Shown: positions 1-9,817, counted from the first letter of the stretch. The stretch: DNA of 64,000 bases from Plumapathes pennacea (GCA_964036295.1 OZ038464.1:3476501-3540500), one strand, 5' to 3'. Made by a program: numbers and translations. Notes: generated by a model not told the origin, from the sequence alone.

Positions 1-593
1 TAGTGAAGCCCACGTGTAAGCTTGTGCACTTATCTTTAGAAGGAAAGGAAATCACTGCCGTGGGAACAAAGCACCTGAAGGAAGCACTGAAGAGTGAGAA
101 CTGTCAGTTAGTAGAGTTAAGCCTTTATGGAAATCGGCTCACTGATGAAGGCGTGCAGTATTTGAAGGATGCGCTAGTGATGTCCACGTGTAAACTTGAG
201 GACTTGTCTATAGGATTAAATGGAATCACTGCCGTGGGAGCAAAGCACCTGAAGGAAGCACTGGAGAGTGAGAACTGTCAGCTGACAAACTTAAACCTTA
301 AGAGAAATCAGCTCATTGATGAAGGCATGCAGTATCTGAAGGATGCGCTAGTGAAGCCCACGTGTAAGCTTGAGGAATTATCTGTAGGACTTAATGAAAT
401 CACTGACGTGGGAGCAATGTACCTGAAAGAAGCCCTAGAGAGTGAGAACTGCCAGCTGACACGTTTGAATGTTACAAGAAATCGGCTCACTGATGAAGGC
501 ATTGAGTATATTTGTGCAGCAGCTGTCAACCGGAAGTGTCAACTTATTTGCTGAATACTTGTCGACAATTTGCCAACGATGTAGAAATGAAGC
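1..593 (+). pseudogene. NLR leucine-rich-repeat array, 3' fragment
   Basis: The open frame runs from the window edge to a stop at 554 and encodes about six ribonuclease-inhibitor-type LRRs of 28-29 residues, with recurring cores such as HLKEAL, ENCQL and NQLTDEG. The same repeats, nearly identical in DNA, fill the large NLR genes at 22.5 and 48.7 kb, so this is the LRR end of another member whose NACHT part would lie before base 1. Near 541 the frame breaks where relatives continue into the C-terminal cap. Family homology persists to the shared GATGTAGAAATGAAG (579-593), where the sequence jumps to unrelated NACHT material. LRRs are the ligand-sensing part of NLRs; this copy is broken. Confidence 0.85.
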
Positions 594-599
594 GGCAAA

Positions 600-955
600 T
601 CACAATATTTTGCTCGTGTTGAACCATCACTCCTTGTACCAAACAGACAAACCAAGTCGTAAAGAGTTCAAGGAAAACAAGTTCAGAAAACCTGTGGAAG
701 AAACTCTCAGAAAACTTGGCATGTTAGCCAGGCAACGATTAAAAAAAAAAAATCTTTAAAGGAGAAGAAGTTAATATTTGAAGAGACAGACATCAAAGAT
801 TCTGCGCAGATCAGCGACGAGGAATTGCAAGAATTGGTGGCAAGCGGTTTGTTCCACCATCTGCCACGATGCTGGACGATGAATCTGAATAGTATTGTTT
901 TATTCATTTGACATCTCAAGGTTTTCTGGCCGCAAGAGTTATGGGGCGCCAAATG
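600..955 (+). pseudogene. NACHT winged-helix fragment of an NLR
   Basis: Residues decoded at 615-760 (NHHSLYQTDKPSRKEF, then LGMLARQ) match the post-NACHT region of the 22.5-kb gene (DNA near 24730-24860). Homology continues frameshifted to about 950, reaching a damaged version of the FIHLTFQEFLAA winged-helix motif. A run of A at 740-750 and later indels break the frame. The piece lies after an LRR segment, the reverse of normal domain order, so it was joined here by rearrangement. Confidence 0.85.
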
Positions 956-1044
956 TAAATTTATTATTTAGCAGTAAATGGGTACAATTTTCTATTGTTT
1001 ATAAATAAAACACAATCATTTACAAATAAAGGAGAAACACAACT

Positions 1045-1281
1045 TTGGTTAGCTTTGGTCAGCTGAGAAGTTTGAATCTTTCAGAACATCCGCTCACTGA
1101 TGAAGGCATGAAGTATATTGGTGAAGCAGTTGTCAACGGGAAGTGTCAACTTCGTGAATTGGTTGCTGAGGACGTTCGCATGACCACGGATGTAGAAATG
1201 AAGCTCGTCCACCTGTTTAAAGGCAGTAAGTGCGTTTTAAACGAGTTGTTCTTTCCACAAACTTCACATTTCAGGGAATAG
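1045..1281 (+). pseudogene. LRR C-terminal cap fragment of an NLR
   Basis: The frame encodes one LRR (LTDEGMKYIGEAVVNGKCQL) and the start of the family's C-terminal cap (KLVHLFKGSKC). The cap matches the pseudogene ending at 58321, where it runs on to a Cys-rich tail (CGKEICNVC). Here it stops early at 1281. No plausible translation start exists. The 3' flank (1300-1630) resembles DNA downstream of the 22.5- and 48.7-kb genes, so it is the relic end of one NLR unit. Confidence 0.8.
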
Positions 1282-1635
1282 CTAATTAAAGAATTTGAAG
1301 AGGCTACAAATGATTTATTGAACAATAAGAATTAGATTTGCTTTTTAATATTAGATATTTGTTAAAAGTTTAAATTGAAGAAAGGAGTACGAGTTCTTGT
1401 CTGAAAACGTCCACTACCAAAGGGAGAAAACGCCCATCCAAATCAAACCAAGAGATGTGACCACTCGAATTAAAGCTCTCCACGAGAACATTAAGTGACA
1501 ATAAAGTGTTCACCGTACGCTGTTGTGAAGCTTGCTATAATATTTTTTGACGCTATGTGTACTATGAATCCGTATTCGTGATAGTGTAGCCTGAAGTTTC
1601 ACTTTTATGCAAGCAATGTTTGAGATAATAATTAA

Positions 1636-1812
1636 GCAATATAACACGAGTTTCCATGTCTATGTACTCTTATATAAACACGCGGGATGTTGGGAGAACA
1701 CGAGAAAAAGTTCAAAATCACGAGCCGCTTCGGCTTCACTTTTTCGAGTGTTCTCACAACATCCCAAGTGTTTATATAAGAGTACATAGACATGGAAACG
1801 AGTGTCATATTG
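1636..1812. mobile_element. Long imperfect hairpin (foldback/MITE end)
   Basis: Two arms of about 75 bases (1636-1712 and 1737-1812) are inverted copies, sharing for example TTCCATGTCTATGTACTC with its reverse complement, around a short centre. The arms differ at only a few positions. A partial third arm copy lies at 2207-2235. A matching hairpin family occurs at 48106-48260. Class not recognised. Confidence 0.75.
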
Positions 1813-2284
1813 CTTTTATAAAATAACGAAGCTTTTATTACCTGAAAGACTATTAGCGAAGACTGTTTGTGCCTTCATCACCATAAACCTACAATTATTC
1901 GTGTGAAACTCCGGTGATCTATGCCATCTAGTTACTAGCTACGAGCCACAGGAGACGAAGGTATAAAGGTTAGAAACTTTAGAGAATGTTCTTTGACTGT
2001 GTAACTGTTGGCTTTCTGTCTCACGGTTTCCGAATTAAATTTCATGCAATATTCGGACAACTTTTCTTCACGCTGCTTTACTAATTGCACATGATTTGCA
2101 CACGGCTTCACTATTTGCTCTAATAGCCCACTACAGTTTCTGTAACACATGAATCTTTGAAGTAGGGGACGACACGCAGTCTTTTTATTTCAGGATTCGT
2201 CATTTCCATGTCTTTGTACTTATTTATAAAATGGTTTTTTAACCAATCAGAGCGCGCGTAGTATCATAGTTATTTTATAAAAGT
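1813..2284. mobile_element. Remainder of inserted element with GCGCGCGTAGTATCATAG end
   Basis: In the paralogous 3' flank at 53680-53700, the sequence left of 1636 joins directly to that right of 2284. So 1636-2284 is an insertion of about 650 bases. Its right end (2225-2284) is the reverse complement of the left end of the element at 47985-48040, placing both in one non-autonomous family with one simple end and one hairpin end. No coding capacity seen. Confidence 0.6.
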
Positions 2285-2750
2285 GGTTTTAATTTGAACT
2301 TATTCGCAGAAACAATTATAAAAGTACGTTACTCTACTTCGCATATGGAATAAGGGAGAAGTGCATTCTTCGCGAGTATGGAAGTTTCTGATAAAGAGAA
2401 ATATATTCCAAACAGGAGCAGTAGTACAATCAAACACGTCTGCTGATTAATTCCACGATCCAAAAGGCAACAAACTGATACCTAAAGCCGTATAGCGGTA
2501 CTGATTCAGATACAATTTCAGATGATGATGGTGGGACTGAGTCCGAGCCAAGACTGCACTAAAAGTAAGCGGGGGAGGCGTGGGGGCATGGACAGTGGAC
2601 AGGGGAAGGTAAAGGAAGATGGAGAGGGAGAGGAGAGTACAGGGGAAGGGAAGGAGTGTTGGAGACACAGCGAGTGAATGGGAGTATGCGTGTTTGTGTG
2701 TGCAGTACAGGATCAGTAATCTCTTGAAGACGTGAAGTGCCTTGAACACC
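2285..2750. repeat. NLR 3'-flank repeat, copy 1
   Basis: This G-rich stretch resembles 53690-53935, parts of 33222-33870 and 58540-58930. Shared landmarks are TTCGCAGAAACAAT, GATGGTGGGACTGA and a GGGGAAGG-rich block followed by GATCAGTAATCTCTTG. All copies lie downstream of an NLR gene or relic, so the repeat probably spread by duplication of whole NLR units rather than by transposition. Confidence 0.65.
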
Positions 2751-3161
2751 ATCAACTAGAAACGATGGAGCATGCAATAAGTCAAAGAACATGTTACTAC
2801 AAAACTACCCAAGCCGCAGTACAAAACCTTTTCTCAAGTCAACCATGCCGACAATCTATAGTTGTTAGGTGCTGTTCTTTTTACGCTTCTCCTACACTGA
2901 ATGCACTGCAGTAGATATTCTGAAACTGCCTCGGGCTTTCGTAGAGTTACTACTAAACAGCTTCGTGTAGCACACCTCGTAAAATTAAGACTCCTTTCGT
3001 ATTCTGGGGGTGCGACGAATTAACACTGGAGAATCAATGGAGTGGCATCTTTTGGCGTTTGTTCGTTTGACTGTCTATGATTTATACGCCATCGGATATG
3101 TGCTCTAAAAATGGTCACACGCAAGGAAAATCTGTGTTCTCTTCAGCACTGTTTTAAGAAA
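2751..3161. other. No gene seen
   Basis: Only short chance frames occur. No repeat family or domain was recognised before the duplicated block begins at about 3162. Confidence 0.5.
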
Positions 3162-3691
3162 AGATGCACACGAATTGATTGACTTATACGTACCTCTTTT
3201 ATTAATCAAAATCGATAGCTCAGGGTATACACCACAGATATCTTGTGCTTTGACTGAAGCTCTGCCAGCAGGTCGTGTTTTCCATCATTCTTTAAATGCT
3301 TCGAGTGAAAACTGGGCACGGAGCCAGATGAGAGTTGGCGTGGGGCGAGAGATTGGACCCTGAAATCAAGCAACAGAAATTGGCGGAATGGGAAAAATTT
3401 CGCCACGATAATAGACCAGAGGTATTATTTGACTCCTGTTACACTGATATTGAGCACGTGACATTAAGTTATACTCGGAGTGCATAGTTTAAAGGTCCTG
3501 TGAAGACTCGTGACGTTTTCAAGCGGAAACAGTGAAATACACCACCCCTCTGTAATATTGACTCCATTGTAACAACATAGAAGTAGGGATGAAAGACTGG
3601 ATCCCGAGAGTATAGTTTACAATCAAAGAGAGATCATAGAAGGTGGCGGAAATATGAAAACTTTCGCCACGATATCAAAATACTAGGTAGT

Positions 3692-3977
3692 AAAATAAGA
3701 GAAGTCACTTTATTTAAGTCTCAATGTATTTAGCACTTGCCATGCTAATTGGGGAGACTTGAAATGCAGAAACCAAATATCATAAACTGAACGCAAATGT
3801 GTTAAGAATCCCAACTGGTCGGAGGCTAGCCAGTTGGCTATTTACATAGTGTGGCTGAGGATTTGAACTCAGGGCTACCGTGTTGCAAATTCAGTTAGTG
3901 GTCAGAGCGGGACTTGACCTTGGGACCTCTGGATTTCAAGTCCGGCGCCCTAACCACTCGGCCACACTGCCTCCCTA
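3692..3977 (-). mobile_element. tRNA-Ser(UGA)-derived SINE
   Basis: Read on the minus strand, a tRNA-like head (about 3970-3901) shows GTGGCCGAGTGGTTAGGG (A box), an anticodon-like loop CTTGAAA giving UGA, and a B-box-like GGTCAAGTCC. A body follows with CGGTAGCCCTGAGTTCAAATCC and GCCAACTGGC. A second copy is at 13008-13303 on +. The paralogous site near 10435 lacks it, so insertion came after the segmental duplication. The acceptor end is not tRNA-like, so it is not a functional tRNA. Confidence 0.85.
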
Positions 3978-4103
3978 GTATTCAGTTATACACGTCACGT
4001 GCACAGTGTGTAGGTTAAAGGTCCTATAAAAACGGGTGTCACTTTCAAGCAGAAAAATTAAGTATACCACTTCAACCGTAATCAATGAGCTTTTTAATCC
4101 TTG

Positions 4104-4290
4104 ACTTCTGAGTGTGATCGAATGCAAATTTCTCCTTTAATCTTTCACTATATATCACGGGAATTTGCCACAGCATGTGAATGGCGATAAAAAATAACTA
4201 AAGTTATTTATCAATTCTCACTAAATCATTCATACATATTTTTCTTGAACAGCTGGGAGAATTTACATTCCGAACTCATGATTGAAAGGG
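4104..4290 (+). repeat. Dispersed ~190-bp repeat (TTCTC...GGGAGAAT family)
   Basis: Shares ordered landmarks (GAGTGTGATC, ATTTCTCC, AATTCTCACTA, GGGAGAAT, TGAAAGG) with 10572-10757, 31111-31306, 60762-60958, 63533-63720 and, inverted, 56022-56206. Probably an old MITE. No coding capacity. Confidence 0.6.
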
Positions 4291-4893
4291 ACAATGTAAC
4301 AACATAATAGTTTGAGTGCCATGTTACGATAGACTCTTGACATGTCGAAGACTGAATTATTCCAGGGGGTTGGGGAGGGGGGAGATGATGGCAGTCCTGA
4401 TAACTTTGGGTGGGAGTGCCTGGGTCGAAATTATTATAAAGATAAGTCGTTGGTTAATCGATATGCTAACGAATAAGTTATTTTTGGTAATTAAGAGGTT
4501 CAAATAATTAGTTTGGAAAAAGTTGTAATAGTAATGAGATTTAGCTTGTCCCGGAACAGATAACAATTTTTGATAAAGTTTCGACTCAGACCGTATCTTC
4601 TGACTAACAACATCAGTTGAACTGAGTTGTCCAGCAAGTTTTTTTTTTTTAAACCAGGAACTCATAACTGGCGAATTCATTTTGTATGCTAAAGTCCACA
4701 AAATATCCATTTCGAATTTACTGTCAATTTTATTTACTTCTTATTGTTCCATGTGCATCTGTAGTTTCACCGAACAACAAGTAAATGAGTCACAGCAATC
4801 AGTGCTGCTTCTAGCCTGTGAAAACAAACGGATTTTCCGCCTGTTGCTTTGCGAGACCTAAAAATACCGTCTGCGAAAACCGAGCTGACTTTC

Positions 4894-5010
4894 ATGACGT
4901 CATAGTCTTTGTCCAATCGGGATTTAGCTTTCAAAAATCAAGAAGACAAAGGAAAGACCATTCTTTCGTGATTTCTGATAGGTCGCTCTTGAGACAGCTT
5001 ATGACGTCAA
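4894..5010. promoter_or_regulatory. Paired ATF/CREB-like sites upstream of 4TM gene
   Basis: A perfect palindrome ATGACGTCAT (4894-4903) and a second site ATGACGTCAA (5001-5010) contain the TGACGTCA core bound by ATF/CREB bZIP factors. They lie about 190 and 80 bases before the start codon at 5092, with a GTCCAATC CCAAT-like box between (4911-4918). The arrangement is repeated upstream of the paralogue at 11361-11477. Function is inferred. Confidence 0.45.
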
Positions 5011-5091
5011 GAGAGTCCTAATGACACCTGCCTAGCTGAAACTAACTAAACAAACTTGAGATTCTGAGCGCTGTCTTGTAGTAGTGATAAT

Positions 5092-5775
5092 ATGGCCCTG
5101 TTTTACAACTTACTCGATAAAAGATGTTACCACGGATTGACTTTCATTGGAATTTCCATGTTTGTGATAACTGGAGCTTTCATTCTGATGATCATTCTTT
5201 ATGATCACGAAGAACCAGATACGTTTCACTGCTACATCACTGAAGAAAAGAAACCTGCGAATAACCTTCGCGATCGCTGCCGTGAGGAATACAACAAGCG
5301 GTACAACAAACTCCTTTCCTTCTACCACTTTGCCTTACTGGATTTTAGCCTTGTGGTGCTCGTATGTAAGGTGTACTCTTGGAACGTGCGACCGCGAATC
5401 GATCAACTGGATCAAGTAGAAAATGCAGACGAACCAAGCCCTTCGATTTATCAAGTGTTTACAGCATATGTCTTGCATTTGCAGATCAGATCTGTTCTGA
5501 TGACGGTGTTTCTGATTCTGCAGTGGACAGTGTATTATCCATCCGCATGTTTTAAAAAGGGAATTTTGACGAAAACTATGACGTACAGAGCTTTGACAAC
5601 ATCCTTCGAGTGCAGGTGTATGTGTGAACTTGTACTGTTTGGGGTAAATGCATTCTTCTTGGCAGTTTCTCTTTTTGAGCTTGCATACCTCTTCTACAAA
5701 GCCATAAACCAAACTGAAAATTTCACCACAGATTCATATTTCTGTGAAAATTATCTTAAAAAGATAAACATGTAG
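5092..5775 (+). CDS. Stand-alone four-transmembrane, channel-like protein (NLR-derived)
   Basis: Encodes 227 residues equivalent to the N-terminal domain of the large NLRs here. Hydrophobic segments lie at about 17-37, 78-98, 126-148 and 181-203. Loop 1 has C47 and C63, with the family pattern C-x15-C followed by EYNKRYN. Loop 2 has C153 and a Cys cluster at 174-178 (the paralogue has one). A conserved juxtamembrane motif (FTTDSYFCENYL) precedes the stop. Cytosolic termini and two Cys-bearing outer loops match connexin, innexin and LRRC8 topology, but no sequence identity to those families is claimed. The ATG at 5092 aligns with the family start. Downstream DNA is decayed NACHT linker, so this is a truncated NLR. 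Intactness may reflect recent duplication rather than selection. Confidence 0.7.
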   Translation: MALFYNLLDKRCYHGLTFIGISMFVITGAFILMIILYDHEEPDTFHCYITEEKKPANNLRDRCREEYNKRYNKLLSFYHFALLDFSLVVLVCKVYSWNVRPRIDQLDQVENADEPSPSIYQVFTAYVLHLQIRSVLMTVFLILQWTVYYPSACFKKGILTKTMTYRALTTSFECRCMCELVLFGVNAFFLAVSLFELAYLFYKAINQTENFTTDSYFCENYLKKINM

Positions 5776-6090
5776 TTAAGATGCCGGCGAGCAGTATGTA
5801 ACACAAAAGGTTCCGTTCCTGGTTCGCGAGGAACCACAAGCACCATCAGTAAGAATAGTAAGAAGACGGCAAATGATACAAATTATTCACTGGCCGAGAG
5901 AGAAAACTCCAAACTTTCAAGAGAGTCTCTAGAAGCACAAATGAACGCAACACTGATTCGAAGTTTCTCACCACACCCATAACGCTTTTAAAAAGTAATT
6001 AAAAATCAACCGGAGTAAATCTTTAATTAAACGAAGAAGAGAGACGAAGCCTGTTTCTTAGAAACGGAAGTAGAAGCAAATTTTTCAATT
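5776..6090 (+). pseudogene. Decayed pre-NACHT linker after the 4TM gene
   Basis: Frameshifted DNA still aligns with the linker of the full-length gene. For instance AATGAACGCAACACTGAT and ACCACACCCAT correspond to the ERNTEFINTP region, and AGACGAAGCC to the KDEAR region. This shows that the 227-residue protein lost its NACHT-LRR portion. No open frame remains. Confidence 0.75.
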
Positions 6091-6149
6091 ATGTTCTATG
6101 TATACTAATTTTCATCGATCCTCGTGTAAATATATCACAGCAGTCGGTG

Positions 6150-6328
6150 CTGCTTCCGATGAAAATTAAGTTTTAGAGTAGCCTACCAGAACACATTGAA
6201 ATCTTAAACAATAGCTATAGGAGTTCTAGCATTGTACTTCACTGAAACTTGAACCTTGTTTAAATTATTGGTCTGATTATTCGACACTCCAATATAATGC
6301 TTAGAAGAAAACAACCGGCCGACCCAAA
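6150..6328 (+). promoter_or_regulatory. Orphan copy of the family promoter module
   Basis: Very similar to 20277-20460, sharing GATGAAAATTAAGTTTTAG, GAACACATTGAAATC and ACACTCCAATATA. The CCAAT-type box at its 3' end is interrupted after AACCGGCCGACCC, and no gene start follows directly. Confidence 0.55.
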
Positions 6329-6582
6329 AAAAATCTAAAAAAGTTGGGTTTGAATTAATGTCAATTTCGTTTACGTATTTACTTAAAAGACCACAACCAA
6401 CAGGTACATCAGCTCTATTTAGAATTAATACAGAATCTTACGATTTATCCGGGTCCTTACTTTTCCCCATACATTTCCTTATAATTTTCTGTTGCGCAAT
6501 ATTCACCACAAGAGCCTTGTTCCACCTGTGATCGCTCTGATTGGTTGAGATTCCAATAAAATAGTTAGAAGATACAGCCGAG

Positions 6583-6600
6583 GACCAATAGCATGCCGTC
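6583..6600 (+). promoter_or_regulatory. Conserved CCAAT-type box of the 4TM family
   Basis: GACCAATAGCATGCCGTC recurs, with one to a few changes, at 18725, 20193, 20443 and 21395, each before a 4TM gene or module. CTGATTGGTT (an inverted CCAAT) lies about 45 bases upstream. Spacing to the ATG at 6688 is about 90 bases. NF-Y-type binding is inferred. Confidence 0.5.
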
Positions 6601-6687
6601 TTACTCGTTTTAAATGACAGCTATCAAGCTGATGCTTAAAACACTTAATTCGTATACTTGGGAATCTCAGAGCCCTTACAGTTGACA

Positions 6688-7445
6688 ATGGTCGCGTTTT
6701 TCAACCTATCCGACCTTAAGAAAGCTTTTCCCAGAGAAGCTTGGAAATTGATTCTTTACACCATAATCCTACCTGGGGCTGGCATTTTGCTTCAGCTTTA
6801 TATCATTGGACGCAATGAGCCAGAAACGTTTCGCTGCTACGTCAATAGAGAAGAGAAAACTTCGGAGGACATTCGCAATCGCTGCTACAATGAATACAAC
6901 AGTCAGTACAACGGGAACTTTTCCTTGTTCCAGTTAGCCTCGCTGGAGTTTTTCCTCGTGCTGTTGGTATGTGTTGTGTACGCTCGGTACGTGAGACAGA
7001 GAGTTGATCAACTAGAGTGAATAATGAAGAAAATGCAGAAGAACCAAGCCCATTGAGGATTACAATGTTTACAGCATATGTCACCCATTTGCTGATCAGA
7101 TCATTTCTATTGGCGGTGTTTCTGTGGAAAGTTGTTCATCCAACAACGTTTCCAGAAGAGTTCCCTTGCTTTGGAAGCATGAATGTGACAAACAGAATCT
7201 TGACAACAACCTCAGAATACAGCTGCAAGAACCCTCAAGCATGGATAAAGGAAACCTGTGCAAGCTCGATGTCTTACGTATTTAAATGGTTCCTGGTAGA
7301 GTCTCTGTTCGAGCTCCTGTACATATACCGACTCTACATTACCCAACCTAGGGGTTTTACCGAAGATCGCAATTTCTACAGGGAATATTTGAGAACTGAA
7401 CTGGGATACCGAGTAAGACGTGACAAAAAGAAGTGCCGCTCTTAG
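6688..7445 (+). pseudogene. 4TM gene with one frameshift
   Basis: The first frame (ATG 6688, stop 7018-7020) covers TM1, loop 1 with its two cysteines (FRCY, NRCY) and TM2 to QRVDQLE. The second frame (from 7017) resumes with the family's acidic linker (NEENAEEPSP), TM3, loop 2 (FPCF, YSCKNP), TM4 and juxtamembrane motif. One indel at about 7015 separates two otherwise complete halves. Either this is a recent pseudogene or the indel is an assembly error; the rotted NACHT that follows favours pseudogene. Confidence 0.75.
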
Positions 7446-8130
7446 TCCACGAGAAACCACATTAAATCACCACAAGTAACACAGTAACTTGCACAACATT
7501 CCACTATCAAAGAAAACTATAAGAGTGAGTCTTTCGGCATAAATTGCACGCGTCGAGATCATCACCACACCCATTCTTTAAAAATTAACGAAGGACCGAT
7601 CGGACAAAATTTTTAAATTTGATAATGCAAACCAAGAGAAACACGAAACCCATTTTTTAGAAACAGAACAAAGAGATGAAATTCTCAACAGACGTGCAGT
7701 GCCTTATAAACGTACGTTTGACGAACCGATAAAACTATTTTCTCCAGGGAAGCACTTGAAGGGCATGACTGATGCAACACGTACATCTGGTTGACGGCCA
7801 AGAAGTGAGAAGTAAAAGCTGCTTATTCGTGAAAATCCTACTAGAATAGAATATATCCAAAACCACTGAAGCCGAAGGAGGCGAACACTAACAAACCGCT
7901 GTATGGCAACTTACCAAGTAATCTCAGGTCAAGGCAAGCAAAGTACAGTAGCCTAGCAGGCTGAACAAATCTCCAAACGAACCGAGAAAAGTGAAGAACC
8001 GAGCAAAACCAGAAAAGCCAAGTTATCCAAACAATCCGCGGATTGGGGAAGAGCTAAGCGAACCGAAGCAGCTGCAAAACAAACGGAGAGAAGCGAACAA
8101 ACAGACGAAGCCGCTAAACGATCTAAAACA
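7446..8130 (+). pseudogene. Decayed NACHT remnant with destroyed P-loop
   Basis: Aligns out of frame with the large NLRs: CACCACACCCAT, AACAGAACAAAGAGATGAAATTCTCAA (RDRIL region) and CTATTTTCTCCAGGGAAGCA. The Walker A region (7795-7835) has lost the glycines and gained a stop. The Gln/Glu/Thr/Lys-rich insertion follows (7880-8130). A sister relic lies at 16476-17460. Confidence 0.75.
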
Positions 8131-8194
8131 AAATAAGCGCGTCTATGTGTGTTAATGCTTCAGCGCGTCTTTTTTTCCATATTCAGGATCAGTA

Positions 8195-8395
8195 TAAGAT
8201 CAGTACAGGATTTCAACAACCTCCGATCACAGATGCATCTCTCAACCTGTGCTGTTCGGGGTAAATGCATTTTTTTTGTGTTTTTTGGGGATTTCTCTAG
8301 TTGAGTTTATGTACCTTCTCTACAAAAAATCCACAGCTGACCACCAGGATTTTTCCACAGATTGAAATTTTGGTTGAATTGACGGTTTCTGATTC
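8195..8395 (+). pseudogene. TM4 fragment of another 4TM copy
   Basis: ACAACCTCCGA, GGGGTAAATGCAT, GGGGATTTCTCTAGTTGAGTTTATGTACC and CCACAGCTGA match the TM4 end of the 19.3-kb gene. A T-rich run and indels break the frame. It joins the next fragment near 8385. Confidence 0.7.
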
Positions 8396-9069
8396 TGCAG
8401 TGGACAGTGTATTATCCTTCCGCATGCTTTAAAAAGGGAATTTTGACGAAAACTATGACGTACAGAGCTTTGACAACATCCTTCGACTACAGGTGCATAT
8501 ATGAACTTGTACTGTTTGGGGTAAATGCATTCTTCTTGGCAGTTTCTCTTTTTGAGCTTGTATACCTCTTCTACAAAGCCATAAATCAAGCTGAAAATTT
8601 CACCACAGATTCATATTTCTGTGAAAATTATCTTAAAAAGATAAACATGTAATTAAGATGCCGGCGAGCAGTATGTAACACAAAGAGGTTCCGTTCCTGG
8701 TTCGCGAGGAACCACAAGCACCATCAGTAAGAATAGTAAGAAGACGGCAAAAGATACAAATGTTTCATTGACCGAGAGAGAAAACTCCAAACTTTCAAGA
8801 AAGTCTCTAGAAGCAAAATGAACGCAACACTGATCCGAAGTTTCTCACCACACCCATAACGCTTTTAAAAAGTTATTAAAAATCAACCGGAGTAAATATT
8901 TAATTAAACGAAGGAGAGACGAAGCCCGCTTCTTAGAAACGGAAGAAGCAAATTTTTTAATCATGCTCTATGTATACTAATTTTCATCGATCCTCGTGTA
9001 AATATATCACAGCAGTCGGTGCTACTTCTGATGAAAATTAAGTTTTAGAGTAGCCTACCAGAACACATT
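8396..9069 (+). pseudogene. 3' half of a 4TM gene plus decayed linker
   Basis: Near-identical to 5518-6200: loop 2 (PSACFKKGIL), TM4 (VNAFFLAVSLFELVYLFY) and the FTTDSYFCENYL motif, stop at 8652, then the same rotted linker. The N-terminal half is absent and there is no promoter, so it is a duplicated exon fragment. Confidence 0.8.
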
Positions 9070-9540
9070 GTTCATCTCTTCTTCGAAGCCAAAAATCAAG
9101 CTGAAGATTTCACCAGAGATTCATATTTCTGTCAAAATTTTTCTTGGCAGAGAAATCTTGTAGTCAAGAGGCCGAATATGTAGCACAAAGAGGTATTATT
9201 CCTGGTCCGCGAGAAACTATAAGCACCATCAGTAAGAACAGTAAGAAGACGGCAAATGATACAAATGCTTTACTGAGAGAGAAAAGCCCAAAGTTTCAAG
9301 AAAGTCTCTTGGAGCAAAATGAACGCAACATGCACTGATCCGACGTTTGTCACCACACCCATAAATCTTTTAAAAAATATTGAAAAACCGACCGGACTAA
9401 ACTATTAATTAAACGAAGAAGACAGACGAAACCCGTTTCTTAGAAACGGAAGAAATAGGAGGCGAATTTTTATATTATGCTCTATGTGCATCTAATTTTC
9501 ATCGATTCTTATGTAAATAATTCACAGCTGTCAGTGCTGC
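9070..9540 (+). pseudogene. Second 4TM tail fragment plus linker
   Basis: Starts abruptly with the end of TM4 (CTTCTTCGAAGCC) and the juxtamembrane motif (TTTCACCAGAGATTCATATTTC), then repeats linker landmarks (AATGAACGCAACA, CACCACACCCAT) to about 9450. It is closest to the 12.2-kb copy. No protein can be made from it. Confidence 0.7.
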
Positions 9541-9817
9541 TTTTGATGATAATTAAATGTTAAGCGTACTGATCTTTTTGTTGTTTATTTTTCATGTGCA
9601 CCAATTAGTCGTCATCGATCCACCTGCAAATAATTACGGTCACAGCAGTCAGTAATGCTTCTGCTAAAAATTTAATTTTAGAGCAGCCTTTCAGAGTACC
9701 ATAAATTGTCAAACGTTTTAGAAATTGTACTCAAGCTTGACAAAATAACTGTTTTTGATAATTAAAATGTTTAGTTGACCAGTCATACACGAAGAGTCGG
9801 ATTTCATTCTACGAAGA
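9541..9817 (+). promoter_or_regulatory. Decayed promoter module
   Basis: Resembles 20660-20900, with CATGTGCACC, CACAGCAGTCAGTAATGCTTCTGCT, GAGCAGCCTTTCAGAG and CACGAAGAGT. These sequences accompany 4TM gene starts elsewhere, but no start follows here. Confidence 0.4.

Larger units (their letters stand above)
3162..5775. repeat. Segmental duplication, copy A
   Basis: Near-identical to 9818-12243, apart from a SINE present only here (3692-3977) and about 90 bases present only in the other copy (9867-9956). It carries a promoter region and a 4TM gene. Near-identity ends around residue 107 of that gene, after which the copies differ by several percent, suggesting a conversion or recombination breakpoint. 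The conserved stretch at 3225-3420 has no recognised product. Confidence 0.9.

Noticed and set aside
2447-2755. 102-codon minus-strand frame
   Set aside because: Lies wholly in the G-rich flank repeat; the equivalent frames in other copies are broken and of different composition.
3901-3970. Functional tRNA-Ser gene on the minus strand (and at 13008 on +)
   Set aside because: Head and anticodon loop are tRNA-like, but the acceptor stem does not close and a SINE body follows in both copies.
4357-4710. 117-codon minus-strand frame, repeated at 10824-11177
   Set aside because: Present twice only because the whole block is duplicated. It overlaps the promoter side of the 4TM gene, has poly-Lys/Phe composition and no domain.
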